This document shows positions 51,917-60,234 of a stretch of 64,000 nt of DNA, one piece after another (position 1 is the first letter of the stretch; each line of letters starts with the position of its first letter). The DNA is from Lacihabitans sp. LS3-19 (lineage in GTDB: Bacteria; Bacteroidota; Bacteroidia; Cytophagales; Spirosomataceae): NCBI RefSeq assembly GCF_024343575.1, contig NZ_RJUA01000005.1, positions 62,001 to 126,000 of the forward strand, written 5' to 3'. The position numbers and the translations under genes were made by a program. A model generated the notes under the pieces. It was not told where the DNA came from and did not search any database. It saw only the letters and a program-made list of their open reading frames with translations.

Positions 51917-52795
51917 ATGAGTTTTAACAAAAAATTAGGTAGTTATCCAGGCATTTTAATAACAATAAGCCTAACCGTGGCTTTGTTCTTAATTGGCTTT
52001 TGTGGATGGATAGCCATTTCTTCAAAAGAACTCATAAGATATGTAAAGCAAAACATAGAAATCCAAGTCTATTTAGACAGAAATTTAGAGCAAGCCGAGC
52101 TTGAAAAAATAAAATCTAAAATTGAAAGTTTAAATATAGCAGATATTAAAGACAACAAACAGGAAATAAAACTAACTACAAAAGAAAAAGCAGCCGAGAT
52201 ATTTTATCAAGATACCAAAGAAAACTTTAAGGATGTATTAGGAGACAACCCTTTTCGTGATTCCTACAGCGTCAGGTTAAAGGAAGAAAATATAACCGAA
52301 GAAAAATTAAAGCTTTTCAAGGTGGAAATTGAAAAAATCAATGGTGTTTTTGAAGTTGAATATGCGAAAGATTTTTTAAAAGGAATAATTTCAAACGTAA
52401 ATAAGGTTTATAAGATTTTGGCACTGATAGTTGTGATATTTTTTGTAGCAACTCTTTTACTTATTAACAACACGATAAAATTGGCATTGTATTCGCAAAG
52501 ATTTATTATCAGGACTATGCAATTGGTAGGTGCTACTGACTTTTTTATTCAAAAACCATTTTTAATAAAAGGTTTTATACAAGGATTGATAGCAAGTTTT
52601 ATTAGTATTTCTTTGATTTATGTTACTAAGTATGTTTCAACATCGCAAATAGACGGCCTAAACCTTATTCAAAACGATAAAGCAGTATTATTTTTGTTCT
52701 TTATATTGCTTGTTTTAGGGCCGACTATAGGTGTTTTGAGTACTTTTCAGTCAATAGTTAGATATCACAAAATGGATTTAGATAAATTATATTAA
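51917..52795 (+). CDS. ftsX: Cell division protein FtsX
   Basis: FtsX is the membrane partner of FtsE. It has 292 residues and four membrane helices: about 15-37, 168-190, 215-240 and 258-280. A large periplasmic loop (about 40-165) contains VQVYLDRNLEQAELEKIKSKI and GVFEVEYAKDFL. LLINNTIKLALYSQRFIIRTMQLVGATDFFIQKPFLIKG is the characteristic FtsX/permease segment. It is followed after 4 bases by DUF3098, then uppP, truB and ribF. Confidence 0.92.
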   Translation: MSFNKKLGSYPGILITISLTVALFLIGFCGWIAISSKELIRYVKQNIEIQVYLDRNLEQAELEKIKSKIESLNIADIKDNKQEIKLTTKEKAAEIFYQDTKENFKDVLGDNPFRDSYSVRLKEENITEEKLKLFKVEIEKINGVFEVEYAKDFLKGIISNVNKVYKILALIVVIFFVATLLLINNTIKLALYSQRFIIRTMQLVGATDFFIQKPFLIKGFIQGLIASFISISLIYVTKYVSTSQIDGLNLIQNDKAVLFLFFILLVLGPTIGVLSTFQSIVRYHKMDLDKLY

Positions 52796-52799
52796 AATA

Positions 52800-53033
52800 A
52801 TGAAACAAAACAAAAACTCAAACGAAACCGTAGAAAACTCAATAGCTGAGTTACCATTTAAAAAAAGCAACTATACTGTAATGTTATTTGGTGTAGCTTT
52901 AATAATAGCCGGATTTATCATCATGACCTTAGACAAAGAAGAATTCGGATTTGGATTTTTCGGTATTACTTTAGGCCCAATTGTAGCCTTTGTAGGTTTT
53001 ATGATAGAGTTTTACGCATTACTAAAAAAATAA
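52800..53033 (+). CDS. DUF3098 family membrane protein
   Basis: The protein has 77 residues and two membrane helices (about 27-47 and 55-75), separated by a short KEEFGFGFFG loop. It matches DUF3098, a Bacteroidota family found between ftsX and uppP. The N-terminal 22 residues are polar and Asn-rich. Function is unknown, with a divisome or lipid-carrier link suggested by its neighbours. It starts 4 bases after ftsX and ends 3 before uppP. Confidence 0.85.
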   Translation: MKQNKNSNETVENSIAELPFKKSNYTVMLFGVALIIAGFIIMTLDKEEFGFGFFGITLGPIVAFVGFMIEFYALLKK

Positions 53034-53036
53034 TTA

Positions 53037-53828
53037 ATGGATTTTTTACATGCCATTTTATTGGCAATTATTGAAGGAATTACAGAATACCTTCCTATAA
53101 GCTCTACTGGTCATATGATTATTGGGGCTTCTTTTTTAGGCATAGCCGAAAACCCTTTTACCAAAATATTTGAAGTAAATATCCAATTTGGAGCCATTTT
53201 AGCCGTAATTGTTTTGTATTGGAAACGTTTTTTCCAGTCAATGGAGTTTTATTACAAACTTTTCGTGGCCTTTATTCCAGCGGCTATTATTGGCTTTGCC
53301 TTAAATGACTTCATTGATTCTATACTTGAAAATGTATGGGTAGTAGCTATAAGTTTACTAATTGGGGGGATTATTTTAATATTTGTTGATAAGTACTTCG
53401 AAAACAAAACCTACAAAACAGAGCCAAGTTATATGGACAGTCTTGTAATTGGTTTTTTCCAATGTATAGCTATGATTCCTGGTGTCTCAAGGTCAGCATC
53501 AACTATTATTGGGGGAATGTTTAGAGGGCTAACTAGAAAAGCTGCCGCTGAAATGTCCTTTTTCTTAGCTGTACCGACCATGTTTGCAGCTTCTGCTTAT
53601 AAACTTTTAAAAGGCTATAAAAACGGGGACTTAACCTTAGACCAGAACCAATTGGTATCTTTAGGAATCGGAAATCTTGTTGCGTTTATTGTAGCTATAC
53701 TAGCCATCCGATTCTTCATAGGTTTTTTACAAAAACATGGATTTAAGTTTTTTGGATATTACAGAATCGCCCTAGGATTGATACTTTTAGGTCTTTTATT
53801 TTCAGGTGTAGATTTAAAAATCGTTTAA
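53037..53828 (+). CDS. uppP: Undecaprenyl-diphosphatase
   Basis: UppP (BacA) recycles the undecaprenyl carrier by removing one phosphate from undecaprenyl pyrophosphate at the cytoplasmic membrane. It has 263 residues and about eight helices. Catalytic motifs are seen: [21 protein letters not shown] (Glu-rich motif) near residues 8-28, and the second one, [33 protein letters not shown]. Its stop codon overlaps the truB start by one base. Loss of UppP typically raises bacitracin sensitivity. Confidence 0.96.
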   Translation: MDFLHAILLAIIEGITEYLPISSTGHMIIGASFLGIAENPFTKIFEVNIQFGAILAVIVLYWKRFFQSMEFYYKLFVAFIPAAIIGFALNDFIDSILENVWVVAISLLIGGIILIFVDKYFENKTYKTEPSYMDSLVIGFFQCIAMIPGVSRSASTIIGGMFRGLTRKAAAEMSFFLAVPTMFAASAYKLLKGYKNGDLTLDQNQLVSLGIGNLVAFIVAILAIRFFIGFLQKHGFKFFGYYRIALGLILLGLLFSGVDLKIV

Positions 53829-54511
53829 TGAATACAGTCTACAATGATTCCGTTTTGTTACTCGATAAGCCGCTTACATGGACTTCTTTCGATGTAGTTA
53901 ACAAAGTTAGATATACCGGAAAATTCAAAAAAGTTGGTCATGCAGGCACTTTAGATCCTTTAGCAACTGGTTTACTAATACTTTGTACAGGAAAAAAAAC
54001 CAAAGAAATAGACCAATATCAAGCACAAGAGAAAGAATATACAGGAAAGTTCATTTTGGGTAAAACAACCCCTTCATCTGACTTAGAAACCGAAGTTGAT
54101 GCGGAATTCCCTTTAGAACATATTAATGCTGATTTACTAGAACAGGCAAGAATAAAGTTTCTTGGTAAAATCTCTCAAGTTCCTCCTATTTTTTCAGCTA
54201 TTAAGGTCAAAGGAAAACGTGCCTACGAAAGTGCTAGAGAAGGAAAAACAGTAGAATTAAAAGCCAGAGAAATTGAGATAAAATTATTTGAAATCAATGC
54301 CGATAGTTTTCCTGAAATTAGTTTTAAAGTTGTATGCACTAAAGGCACCTATATTCGAAGCTTAGCTAGAGATTTTGGCTTAGCTGTTGGCTCTGGAGCA
54401 TATTTAAGTGAGCTTAGAAGAACTAAGATCGGAGACTTTTCTGTTGAAAATGCGGACTCAGTAGAAAGTTTTGTTCAAAAAATCAAAGATTCGAATGAAG
54501 ATTTACAATAA
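53828..54511 (+). CDS. truB: tRNA pseudouridine(55) synthase
   Basis: TruB makes pseudouridine 55 in the T-loop of tRNAs. It has 227 residues, the short form without a C-terminal PUA domain. The catalytic Asp is in VGHAGTLDPLATGLLILCTG. Further motifs are LLDKPLTWTSFDVVNKVR, QVPPIFSAIKVKGKRAYE and VVCTKGTYIRSLARDFG. It starts within the uppP stop codon (1-base overlap), and ribF starts 17 bases before its end, so the genes are translationally linked. Confidence 0.96.
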   Translation: MNTVYNDSVLLLDKPLTWTSFDVVNKVRYTGKFKKVGHAGTLDPLATGLLILCTGKKTKEIDQYQAQEKEYTGKFILGKTTPSSDLETEVDAEFPLEHINADLLEQARIKFLGKISQVPPIFSAIKVKGKRAYESAREGKTVELKAREIEIKLFEINADSFPEISFKVVCTKGTYIRSLARDFGLAVGSGAYLSELRRTKIGDFSVENADSVESFVQKIKDSNEDLQ

Positions 54512-55430
54512 GCTTTCAGATTTTAAGGCCAAAGGAAATGCGATAGTAACCACAGGGACATTTGATGGTGTCCATATTGGTCATCAACTCATTATCAAAA
54601 GATTAATAGAGAAAGCGAAAGAAATGGGCGGAGAATCAGTCCTTTTGACTTTTTGGCCCCATCCAAGACTAATTATTTCTCCTAATGAAAACAATCTTAA
54701 GCTATTAACGACAATTGATGAAAAAACGGCGATTTTAGAAACTTTAGATATCGACCATTTTATAGTTTTACCTTTTTCAAGAGAATTTTCAGAACTTAGC
54801 TCAGAAAAGTACATTTCTGAAATACTTTTGGACGGCTTGGGTACCAAAGCAATGGTAATCGGATACGATCATAGATTTGGCAAAAATAGAGAAGGTGGAA
54901 TAGACTATTTAAAAAAGCACGCTGAAAGATTCAAAATTGAAATTGAAGAAATCTCTAGACAGGAAATAGAGAATATTACCATTAGTTCCACTAAAATTAG
55001 AAATGCTATTTTAGACGGAAACATTGTGGTAGCTAATGAATTATTAGGTAGACCGTATAGTTTTTCAGGGCCTGTAGTAAAAGGTAGACAATTGGGTAGA
55101 ACCATAGGTTTCCCAACCGCCAATATTCAGATCCAGAAAAAGTATAAATTAATACCTAAGAATGGGGTTTATGCTACTTTTGTATATTTGAGAGGTCAAA
55201 AATATAGTGGCATAATGAATATTGGAAATCGCCCCACTGTAGAAGGTCATGGGAGAAGTCAGGAAGTTCATATTTTTGATTTTTCTGATGACATTTATGG
55301 AGAAACAGTAAAAATCGAGATTTTGGATTTCATAAGAGAAGAAATTAAATTTGAAAATGTTGACAAACTAGTTGAACAAATAGAGTTAGACTGTTTTGCT
55401 GCAAAACAAATTATTTCCCAATATGCTTAA
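54495..55430 (+). CDS. ribF: Bifunctional riboflavin kinase/FMN adenylyltransferase
   Basis: RibF converts riboflavin to FMN and FAD. I start at the ATG at 54495 (MKIYNKLSDF), which begins inside truB. The product has 311 residues. The N-terminal adenylyltransferase domain (about 1-185) has TTGTFDGVHIGHQLII, the GYDHRFGKNREGG region and ISSTKIRNAI. The C-terminal kinase domain (about 186-311) has GRQLGRTIGFPTANIQI, NGVYATFVYL, and MNIGNRPTVEG, plus the Glu in VEIHIFDF-type strand (EVHIFDFSDDIYG). Confidence 0.96.
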   Translation: MKIYNKLSDFKAKGNAIVTTGTFDGVHIGHQLIIKRLIEKAKEMGGESVLLTFWPHPRLIISPNENNLKLLTTIDEKTAILETLDIDHFIVLPFSREFSELSSEKYISEILLDGLGTKAMVIGYDHRFGKNREGGIDYLKKHAERFKIEIEEISRQEIENITISSTKIRNAILDGNIVVANELLGRPYSFSGPVVKGRQLGRTIGFPTANIQIQKKYKLIPKNGVYATFVYLRGQKYSGIMNIGNRPTVEGHGRSQEVHIFDFSDDIYGETVKIEILDFIREEIKFENVDKLVEQIELDCFAAKQIISQYA

Positions 55431-57114
55431 GCAATCAAAATATATTTTTTGGGCAATAGCCGTCCTTTGTATACTTGCATTATGGGCATTTCAATACAAA
55501 ATAGCAGTAAATGTGCCATGGTGGGATGATTTTCACGGCATAATACTCCCTGTTTTTAATCTTTTTCAAGATGTTAGTTTCTACGAGAAAATCAAATTGT
55601 TCTTTTCATTAAATAATGAACATCGCGTTGTAAACGACCGAATTTTCTTATTAATTATTTACTTATTTACAGGCCATTTTGAGTTAAAAGCCTTGGCTTT
55701 ACTTGGTTATATAAACTTGATTGCCATATTTATTTTACTATTTAAAGTAGCTAAATCACACATTTCAAACCTTTTATACTTACTTCCATTTGTTTTTTTA
55801 ATTTTTCATGCACAGTATTACGAAAGTTTGCAATCGTTAATGGTTCCGTTTCAAAACTTTTCCGTAATACTTTATGTATTTCTAAGTTTTTATTTTCTAA
55901 TATTTAGCAAAAAGCAAAATATTTGGCCGGCTTTTACATTTGCAATTTTAGCAATTTTCTCACACGGAAATGGCATTTTAGCTTTCTTGATTGGCATTAT
56001 AATATTAGCTTTTAATCTAAGATTTAGACAGTTAATAACTTGGACTATTCTATCAAGTATTACGATTTTATTATACTTCTATGGCTATAAAAAACCAGAA
56101 TGGAGCTCTGGCGTATCGGTTTCAGAGCATCCTTTTGAGGCTTTAAAATACGTTCTTGAATTTTTCGGTGCCTATGCTTTAAATATTACAAATATATCCA
56201 CGACAGTAAGCACTGGGCCAATTTCGCATTATTTTTCTCTAATATTTGGTCTATTATTAATCTCAATATTTCTTTTGATCGCATTAAAGAAATATCCTTT
56301 TTTAAATAATACATATAAAGAAGCAGCTCTAAAACTAAGAACTTCAAAAGCCGACCAATTCTTTGTATGTGTATTTGGATTTGTATTTGCAACTGGCTTA
56401 ATGATAGGTATTTCGAGAACTGGATTCGACATGTTGAGCAGATACACTATAAATTCTTCATTTATGGTTATTGCCGTTTATTTTCTAGTTATAAGTAATT
56501 CAAAAAACAAAAAAAGTATTGCCATATTATCAAGTATTGGCACTTTCTTTATACTATTCTTGAGTTATTTCAACAATTTCGATACTGCAATTTACAAGAA
56601 AAACAATGCGATTACAGATGGAATAAACTTTCGTAATACTGGAACTTGGTCAAATCAATATTTTGACGAAGAGCATGTTATGAAGCTAAATCCATTATTA
56701 ATTGAACCATTAAAAGACAGTAAATACAGCTTCCCTCCTTCTATTTTAGATGACTTTATGAATTTTGACACGGAATATTCCGCTGAAAAGCTTGAATTTG
56801 GAATTACAGATGGTCTCCTGCAAATTTCTGGAGTATTAAACGAGGAAATCAATAGTGCAGAAGAGGAAAATGGAATTTATTTCACTTTAGAAAACAATGA
56901 AAATCAATTTATTTTCCCCGCACGAAATCCAAAAAATAATTTAATTAAAGCATTAAAACTTAGTTCCTATTTTTCTGATAGATTCGTTACCTCATTTCCT
57001 GTGAAACTAATACCTAAATCAAGCTATAAGCTATTTAAAATAGAAGTTAAAGGAAATAAAGTAACAAAATATGACCTTAACAAAACCTATGGACCTAGTC
57101 CTATAATTTACTAA
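55423..57114 (+). CDS. Large multi-pass membrane protein, possibly GT-C-like
   Basis: I start at the ATG at 55423 (MLKQSKYIFWAIAV), overlapping ribF by 8 bases. The product has 563 residues. About 11 hydrophobic helices span residues 5-390, and about 180 C-terminal residues are soluble. A periplasmic loop after helix 1 has VPWWDDFHGII and NNEHRVVNDRIF. An acidic pair in the first loop followed by a His/Arg motif recalls GT-C glycosyltransferases that use polyprenyl-linked sugars, but I cannot confirm it. I recognise no named family. It is last in the ftsX-ribF unit, and its stop overlaps the pheA stop by 4 bases. Confidence 0.6.
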   Translation: MLKQSKYIFWAIAVLCILALWAFQYKIAVNVPWWDDFHGIILPVFNLFQDVSFYEKIKLFFSLNNEHRVVNDRIFLLIIYLFTGHFELKALALLGYINLIAIFILLFKVAKSHISNLLYLLPFVFLIFHAQYYESLQSLMVPFQNFSVILYVFLSFYFLIFSKKQNIWPAFTFAILAIFSHGNGILAFLIGIIILAFNLRFRQLITWTILSSITILLYFYGYKKPEWSSGVSVSEHPFEALKYVLEFFGAYALNITNISTTVSTGPISHYFSLIFGLLLISIFLLIALKKYPFLNNTYKEAALKLRTSKADQFFVCVFGFVFATGLMIGISRTGFDMLSRYTINSSFMVIAVYFLVISNSKNKKSIAILSSIGTFFILFLSYFNNFDTAIYKKNNAITDGINFRNTGTWSNQYFDEEHVMKLNPLLIEPLKDSKYSFPPSILDDFMNFDTEYSAEKLEFGITDGLLQISGVLNEEINSAEEENGIYFTLENNENQFIFPARNPKNNLIKALKLSSYFSDRFVTSFPVKLIPKSSYKLFKIEVKGNKVTKYDLNKTYGPSPIIY

Positions 57115-58184
57115 GCATTCCTGACATAGCTACCTAATATTTTTATATTGTCTTCGTGTTTTTTTAAAACTTTCAAGAAATTTTCATCTTTGAAATAGCC
57201 CAAAAACTCTATAAAAAACCAAAAATTAAAATCTTCATCCCCTTTATATGGCCGGCTTTCAATTTTAGTCAGGTTTATATCATACTGTTTGAAATCTTGC
57301 AAGAAACTCGCCAAAACACCTGCCTCATCAGTATGAGGTAAGCGAGCAATCAAAGTGGTTTTATCATTGCCAGACGGTAGGTTTTCAAATTTTTTGGAAA
57401 GAATAAAAAATCGAGTTCTATTATTGCTATTATCCTCAATGTTATGAAATAAAACTGGAATCCGAAATAGCTTTGCCGCAATATCGCTACAAATAGCGGC
57501 TGCCTCAGGATCTTCTGCCGCCAATTTTGCCGCTTTGGAGGTGGACTCAACTTGTATTTCTTCGGGTTGATGTTGTTCAAAATATTTATTTAAAAATCCT
57601 CTACACTGCCTAAATGCGATATCTTTTGAGTAAATACGTTTAATTTTTCCAGGATTTTCAGCCTCAGTAGCAAGCGAAAAATGAACAGGAATTTTCAATT
57701 CCGCAGCAATATTAATTTGCGTTTCATTCAATAAATCCACTGTTTCATATACTATCCCTTCTTGGTTATTTTCAATAGGAACCACGCCAAAACGCACTCT
57801 TTCAGTTTCAACTGCCTCAAAAACAGATTTAATGGTCGGCAAAGTCACATATTCTGACAAAGCACCAAAACGGCTTTCTGCAGCCTGATGGGTAAAACTA
57901 CCTTCAGGACCTAAATACGCAACTCTTTCGGGTAATTCTATATTACGAGCTGTAGCGAAAATCTCAAGAAAAATGGCTTCAATTGCCTCTCTTGTCAAAG
58001 GACCTTTAGACATTTTATCTAACCTTTCGACAATTTCCTTTTCCCTTTCAGGCCTATAAATTATAGCTTTAGTTTTGTTCTTTATTTCTCCCACTTTCTG
58101 AACCCATTCCATTCTTTTATTTAATAATTCTAAAAGATGGTCATCAACCTTATCTATCTCCTTTCTTACGTCGTCTAAAGTCAC
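57111..58184 (-). CDS. pheA: Bifunctional chorismate mutase/prephenate dehydratase
   Basis: PheA converts chorismate to prephenate and then phenylpyruvate for phenylalanine synthesis. It has 357 residues. The AroQ chorismate-mutase domain is N-terminal (about 1-85: VRKEIDKVDDHLLELLNKRMEWVQKVGEIK, and IYRPEREKEIVERL). The prephenate dehydratase domain spans about 93-270 (VAYLGPEGSFTHQAAE, VVPIENNQEGIVYET, and the catalytic Thr in NSNNRTRFFILSK). The ACT regulatory domain is C-terminal (about 280-357, LTKIESRPYKGDEDFNFWFFIEFLG), so feedback by phenylalanine is likely. It lies downstream of the topoisomerase gene, 11 bases away. Confidence 0.95.
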   Translation of the reverse strand: MTLDDVRKEIDKVDDHLLELLNKRMEWVQKVGEIKNKTKAIIYRPEREKEIVERLDKMSKGPLTREAIEAIFLEIFATARNIELPERVAYLGPEGSFTHQAAESRFGALSEYVTLPTIKSVFEAVETERVRFGVVPIENNQEGIVYETVDLLNETQINIAAELKIPVHFSLATEAENPGKIKRIYSKDIAFRQCRGFLNKYFEQHQPEEIQVESTSKAAKLAAEDPEAAAICSDIAAKLFRIPVLFHNIEDNSNNRTRFFILSKKFENLPSGNDKTTLIARLPHTDEAGVLASFLQDFKQYDINLTKIESRPYKGDEDFNFWFFIEFLGYFKDENFLKVLKKHEDNIKILGSYVRNA

Positions 58185-58195
58185 GTCTATATATT

Positions 58196-60079
58196 TTAAT
58201 CTTCTAAAACTAATTCTTTTTCTTCAATAATATCTTTTTCAATTTTCAAGTTATCAATAATGAAAACTTGCCTCTCAGGTGTATTTTTCCCCATATAATA
58301 GCCCAAAATCTTAGGAATAGAGGCTTCTTTTTCGAAAATTACTGGATCAAGTTTGATTTCTTTTCCAATAAAAGCTTCGAATTCATGAGGAGAAATCTCA
58401 CCTAAACCTTTAAATCTAGTTATTTCAGGTTTACCTCCTAATTTAGTTACAGCCTGAACTTTTTCTTCTTCCGAGTAACAATAGAAAGTTTCTTTTTTAT
58501 TTCTAACTCTAAACAATGGTGTTTGCAAGATATATAAGTGCCCTTCTCGCACCACATCAGGAAAAAACTGCAAAAAGAATGTTAACAACAATAATCTAAT
58601 ATGTGAACCATCCACGTCAGCATCTGTGGCTATTATAATTTGATTATATCTAAGTGTTTCTATTCCATTTTCAATATCAAGGGCATGTTGAAGAAGATTA
58701 AACTCTTCATTTTCATATACCACTTTTTTACTCAATCCATAACAATTGAGTGGCTTGCCTCTCAAACTAAACACGGCCTGAGTTTCAGGACTCCTAGCTT
58801 TGGTAATAGAACCACTGGCAGAGTCTCCTTCAGTAATAAAAAGCATTGTATCCAATCTGCCTTCAAACTTTTCATCAGGCAAATGAAACCTACAATCTCT
58901 CAATTTTTTATTATGTAAATTAGCTTTTTTAGCCCTTTCATTGGCTATTTTTTTTACGCCTGCCAGCTCTTTCCTTTCTCTCTCAGACTGTTCTATTCTC
59001 TTCTTTAATGCATCTTTAACTTCCGGATTCATATGTAAGAAATTATCTAATTGCTCTTTGATAAAATCATTCACAAATGTCCTTACTGTGGGAGCGTTAT
59101 CTTCCAGTGATATATTTGTTGAGCCTAACTTTGTCTTTGTTTGTGACTCAAAAACAGGTTCTTGAATTCTTACGGAAATAGCACCAATAACAGACTGACG
59201 AATATCTTCTGGTGCATAGTCCTTATTATAATGATCTCTGACAGTCTTCACAATGGCTTCTTTAAATGCAGATAAGTGCGTACCTCCTTGTGTTGTATTC
59301 TGACCATTTACAAACGAGTAATACTCTTCACCATATTGATTTCCATGGGTTAAAGCCAACTCAATATCTTCTCCTTTTAGGTGAATAATATTGTATCTAA
59401 GAGTAGACTCATCTGTTTTTCGAAGTAATAAATCCAAAAGTCCGTTTTGAGACAAATACTTTTTCTTGTTAAAATTCAAGGCAAGTCCAGCATTTAAGTA
59501 ACAATAATTCCAAATCATGTTTTCAACATAATGGGGAATAAAATGATAATTTTTAAATACCGTATTATCTGGAATAAACTGCACATATGTACCGTTTTTC
59601 TCTGATGTTATTTCTATTTGTGATTCTTCAACTAAGACTCCTCTTTCAAAAACAGCAGTTTTCTTCTCTCCTTCTCTAAAAGCTATAACTTTAAAATAAG
59701 AAGATAAAGCATTTACCGCTTTTGTACCAACTCCATTTAAACCAACCGACTTTTGGAAAGCTTTGCTGTCATATTTAGCTCCAGTGTTAATTTTTGAAAC
59801 CACGTCAACAACTTTGCCTAAGGGTATCCCCCTGCCAAAGTCTCTAACGGTTACTTTGCCCTCGTCAATATTGATATCTATAGCCTTGCCATGACCCATC
59901 GCAAACTCATCTATGCAATTGTCCATAACTTCTTTGAGTAAAACATATATTCCATCATCTGGTGAAGTTCCATCCCCCAGTTTACCTATATACATTCCTG
60001 GACGCAACCTTATATGTTCCTTCCAGTCTAGGGATTTAATACTGTCTTCATCGTATAGGACTTTACTTTCCTCAGCCAT
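58196..60079 (-). CDS. parE: DNA topoisomerase IV subunit B / gyrase B-type ATPase
   Basis: This 627-residue type II topoisomerase B subunit uses ATP to pass duplex DNA strands and unlinks daughter chromosomes. The GHKL ATPase domain is N-terminal: [15 protein letters not shown], the metal-binding Asn in [27 protein letters not shown], and [15 protein letters not shown]. The Toprim domain is C-terminal: [12 protein letters not shown] and [19 protein letters not shown]. Its length and the [10 protein letters not shown] feature fit ParE-like proteins of Bacteroidota better than GyrB, but a gyrB-like function cannot be excluded. Its parC partner is not in this window. Confidence 0.88.
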   Translation of the reverse strand: MAEESKVLYDEDSIKSLDWKEHIRLRPGMYIGKLGDGTSPDDGIYVLLKEVMDNCIDEFAMGHGKAIDINIDEGKVTVRDFGRGIPLGKVVDVVSKINTGAKYDSKAFQKSVGLNGVGTKAVNALSSYFKVIAFREGEKKTAVFERGVLVEESQIEITSEKNGTYVQFIPDNTVFKNYHFIPHYVENMIWNYCYLNAGLALNFNKKKYLSQNGLLDLLLRKTDESTLRYNIIHLKGEDIELALTHGNQYGEEYYSFVNGQNTTQGGTHLSAFKEAIVKTVRDHYNKDYAPEDIRQSVIGAISVRIQEPVFESQTKTKLGSTNISLEDNAPTVRTFVNDFIKEQLDNFLHMNPEVKDALKKRIEQSERERKELAGVKKIANERAKKANLHNKKLRDCRFHLPDEKFEGRLDTMLFITEGDSASGSITKARSPETQAVFSLRGKPLNCYGLSKKVVYENEEFNLLQHALDIENGIETLRYNQIIIATDADVDGSHIRLLLLTFFLQFFPDVVREGHLYILQTPLFRVRNKKETFYCYSEEEKVQAVTKLGGKPEITRFKGLGEISPHEFEAFIGKEIKLDPVIFEKEASIPKILGYYMGKNTPERQVFIIDNLKIEKDIIEEKELVLED

Positions 60080-60184
60080 ATTTTTTCTAAAAAATGGTTT
60101 ATAACAAATTTCTATTTAACTTTGTATTTCAAAGTACTTTTTAAAATAAAGACTTTTAAATTTAATTTACCAAAAATCTTCTGT

Positions 60185-60192
60185 TAATTTTG
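60185..60192 (+). promoter_or_regulatory. -7 box TAATTTTG before the exporter gene
   Basis: It fits TAnnTTTG and lies 43 bases before the SLBB exporter ATG. No -33 element is clear. Confidence 0.4.
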
Positions 60193-60234
60193 TGAATTGA
60201 ACAAGCAAAACCAGAAAGAGCAAATTTTTAATTT

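Noticed and set aside
44800-52795. ftsE and ftsX separated by rearrangement
   Set aside because: As I recall, the two genes are often unlinked in Bacteroidota, so the separation alone is not evidence of a recent rearrangement.
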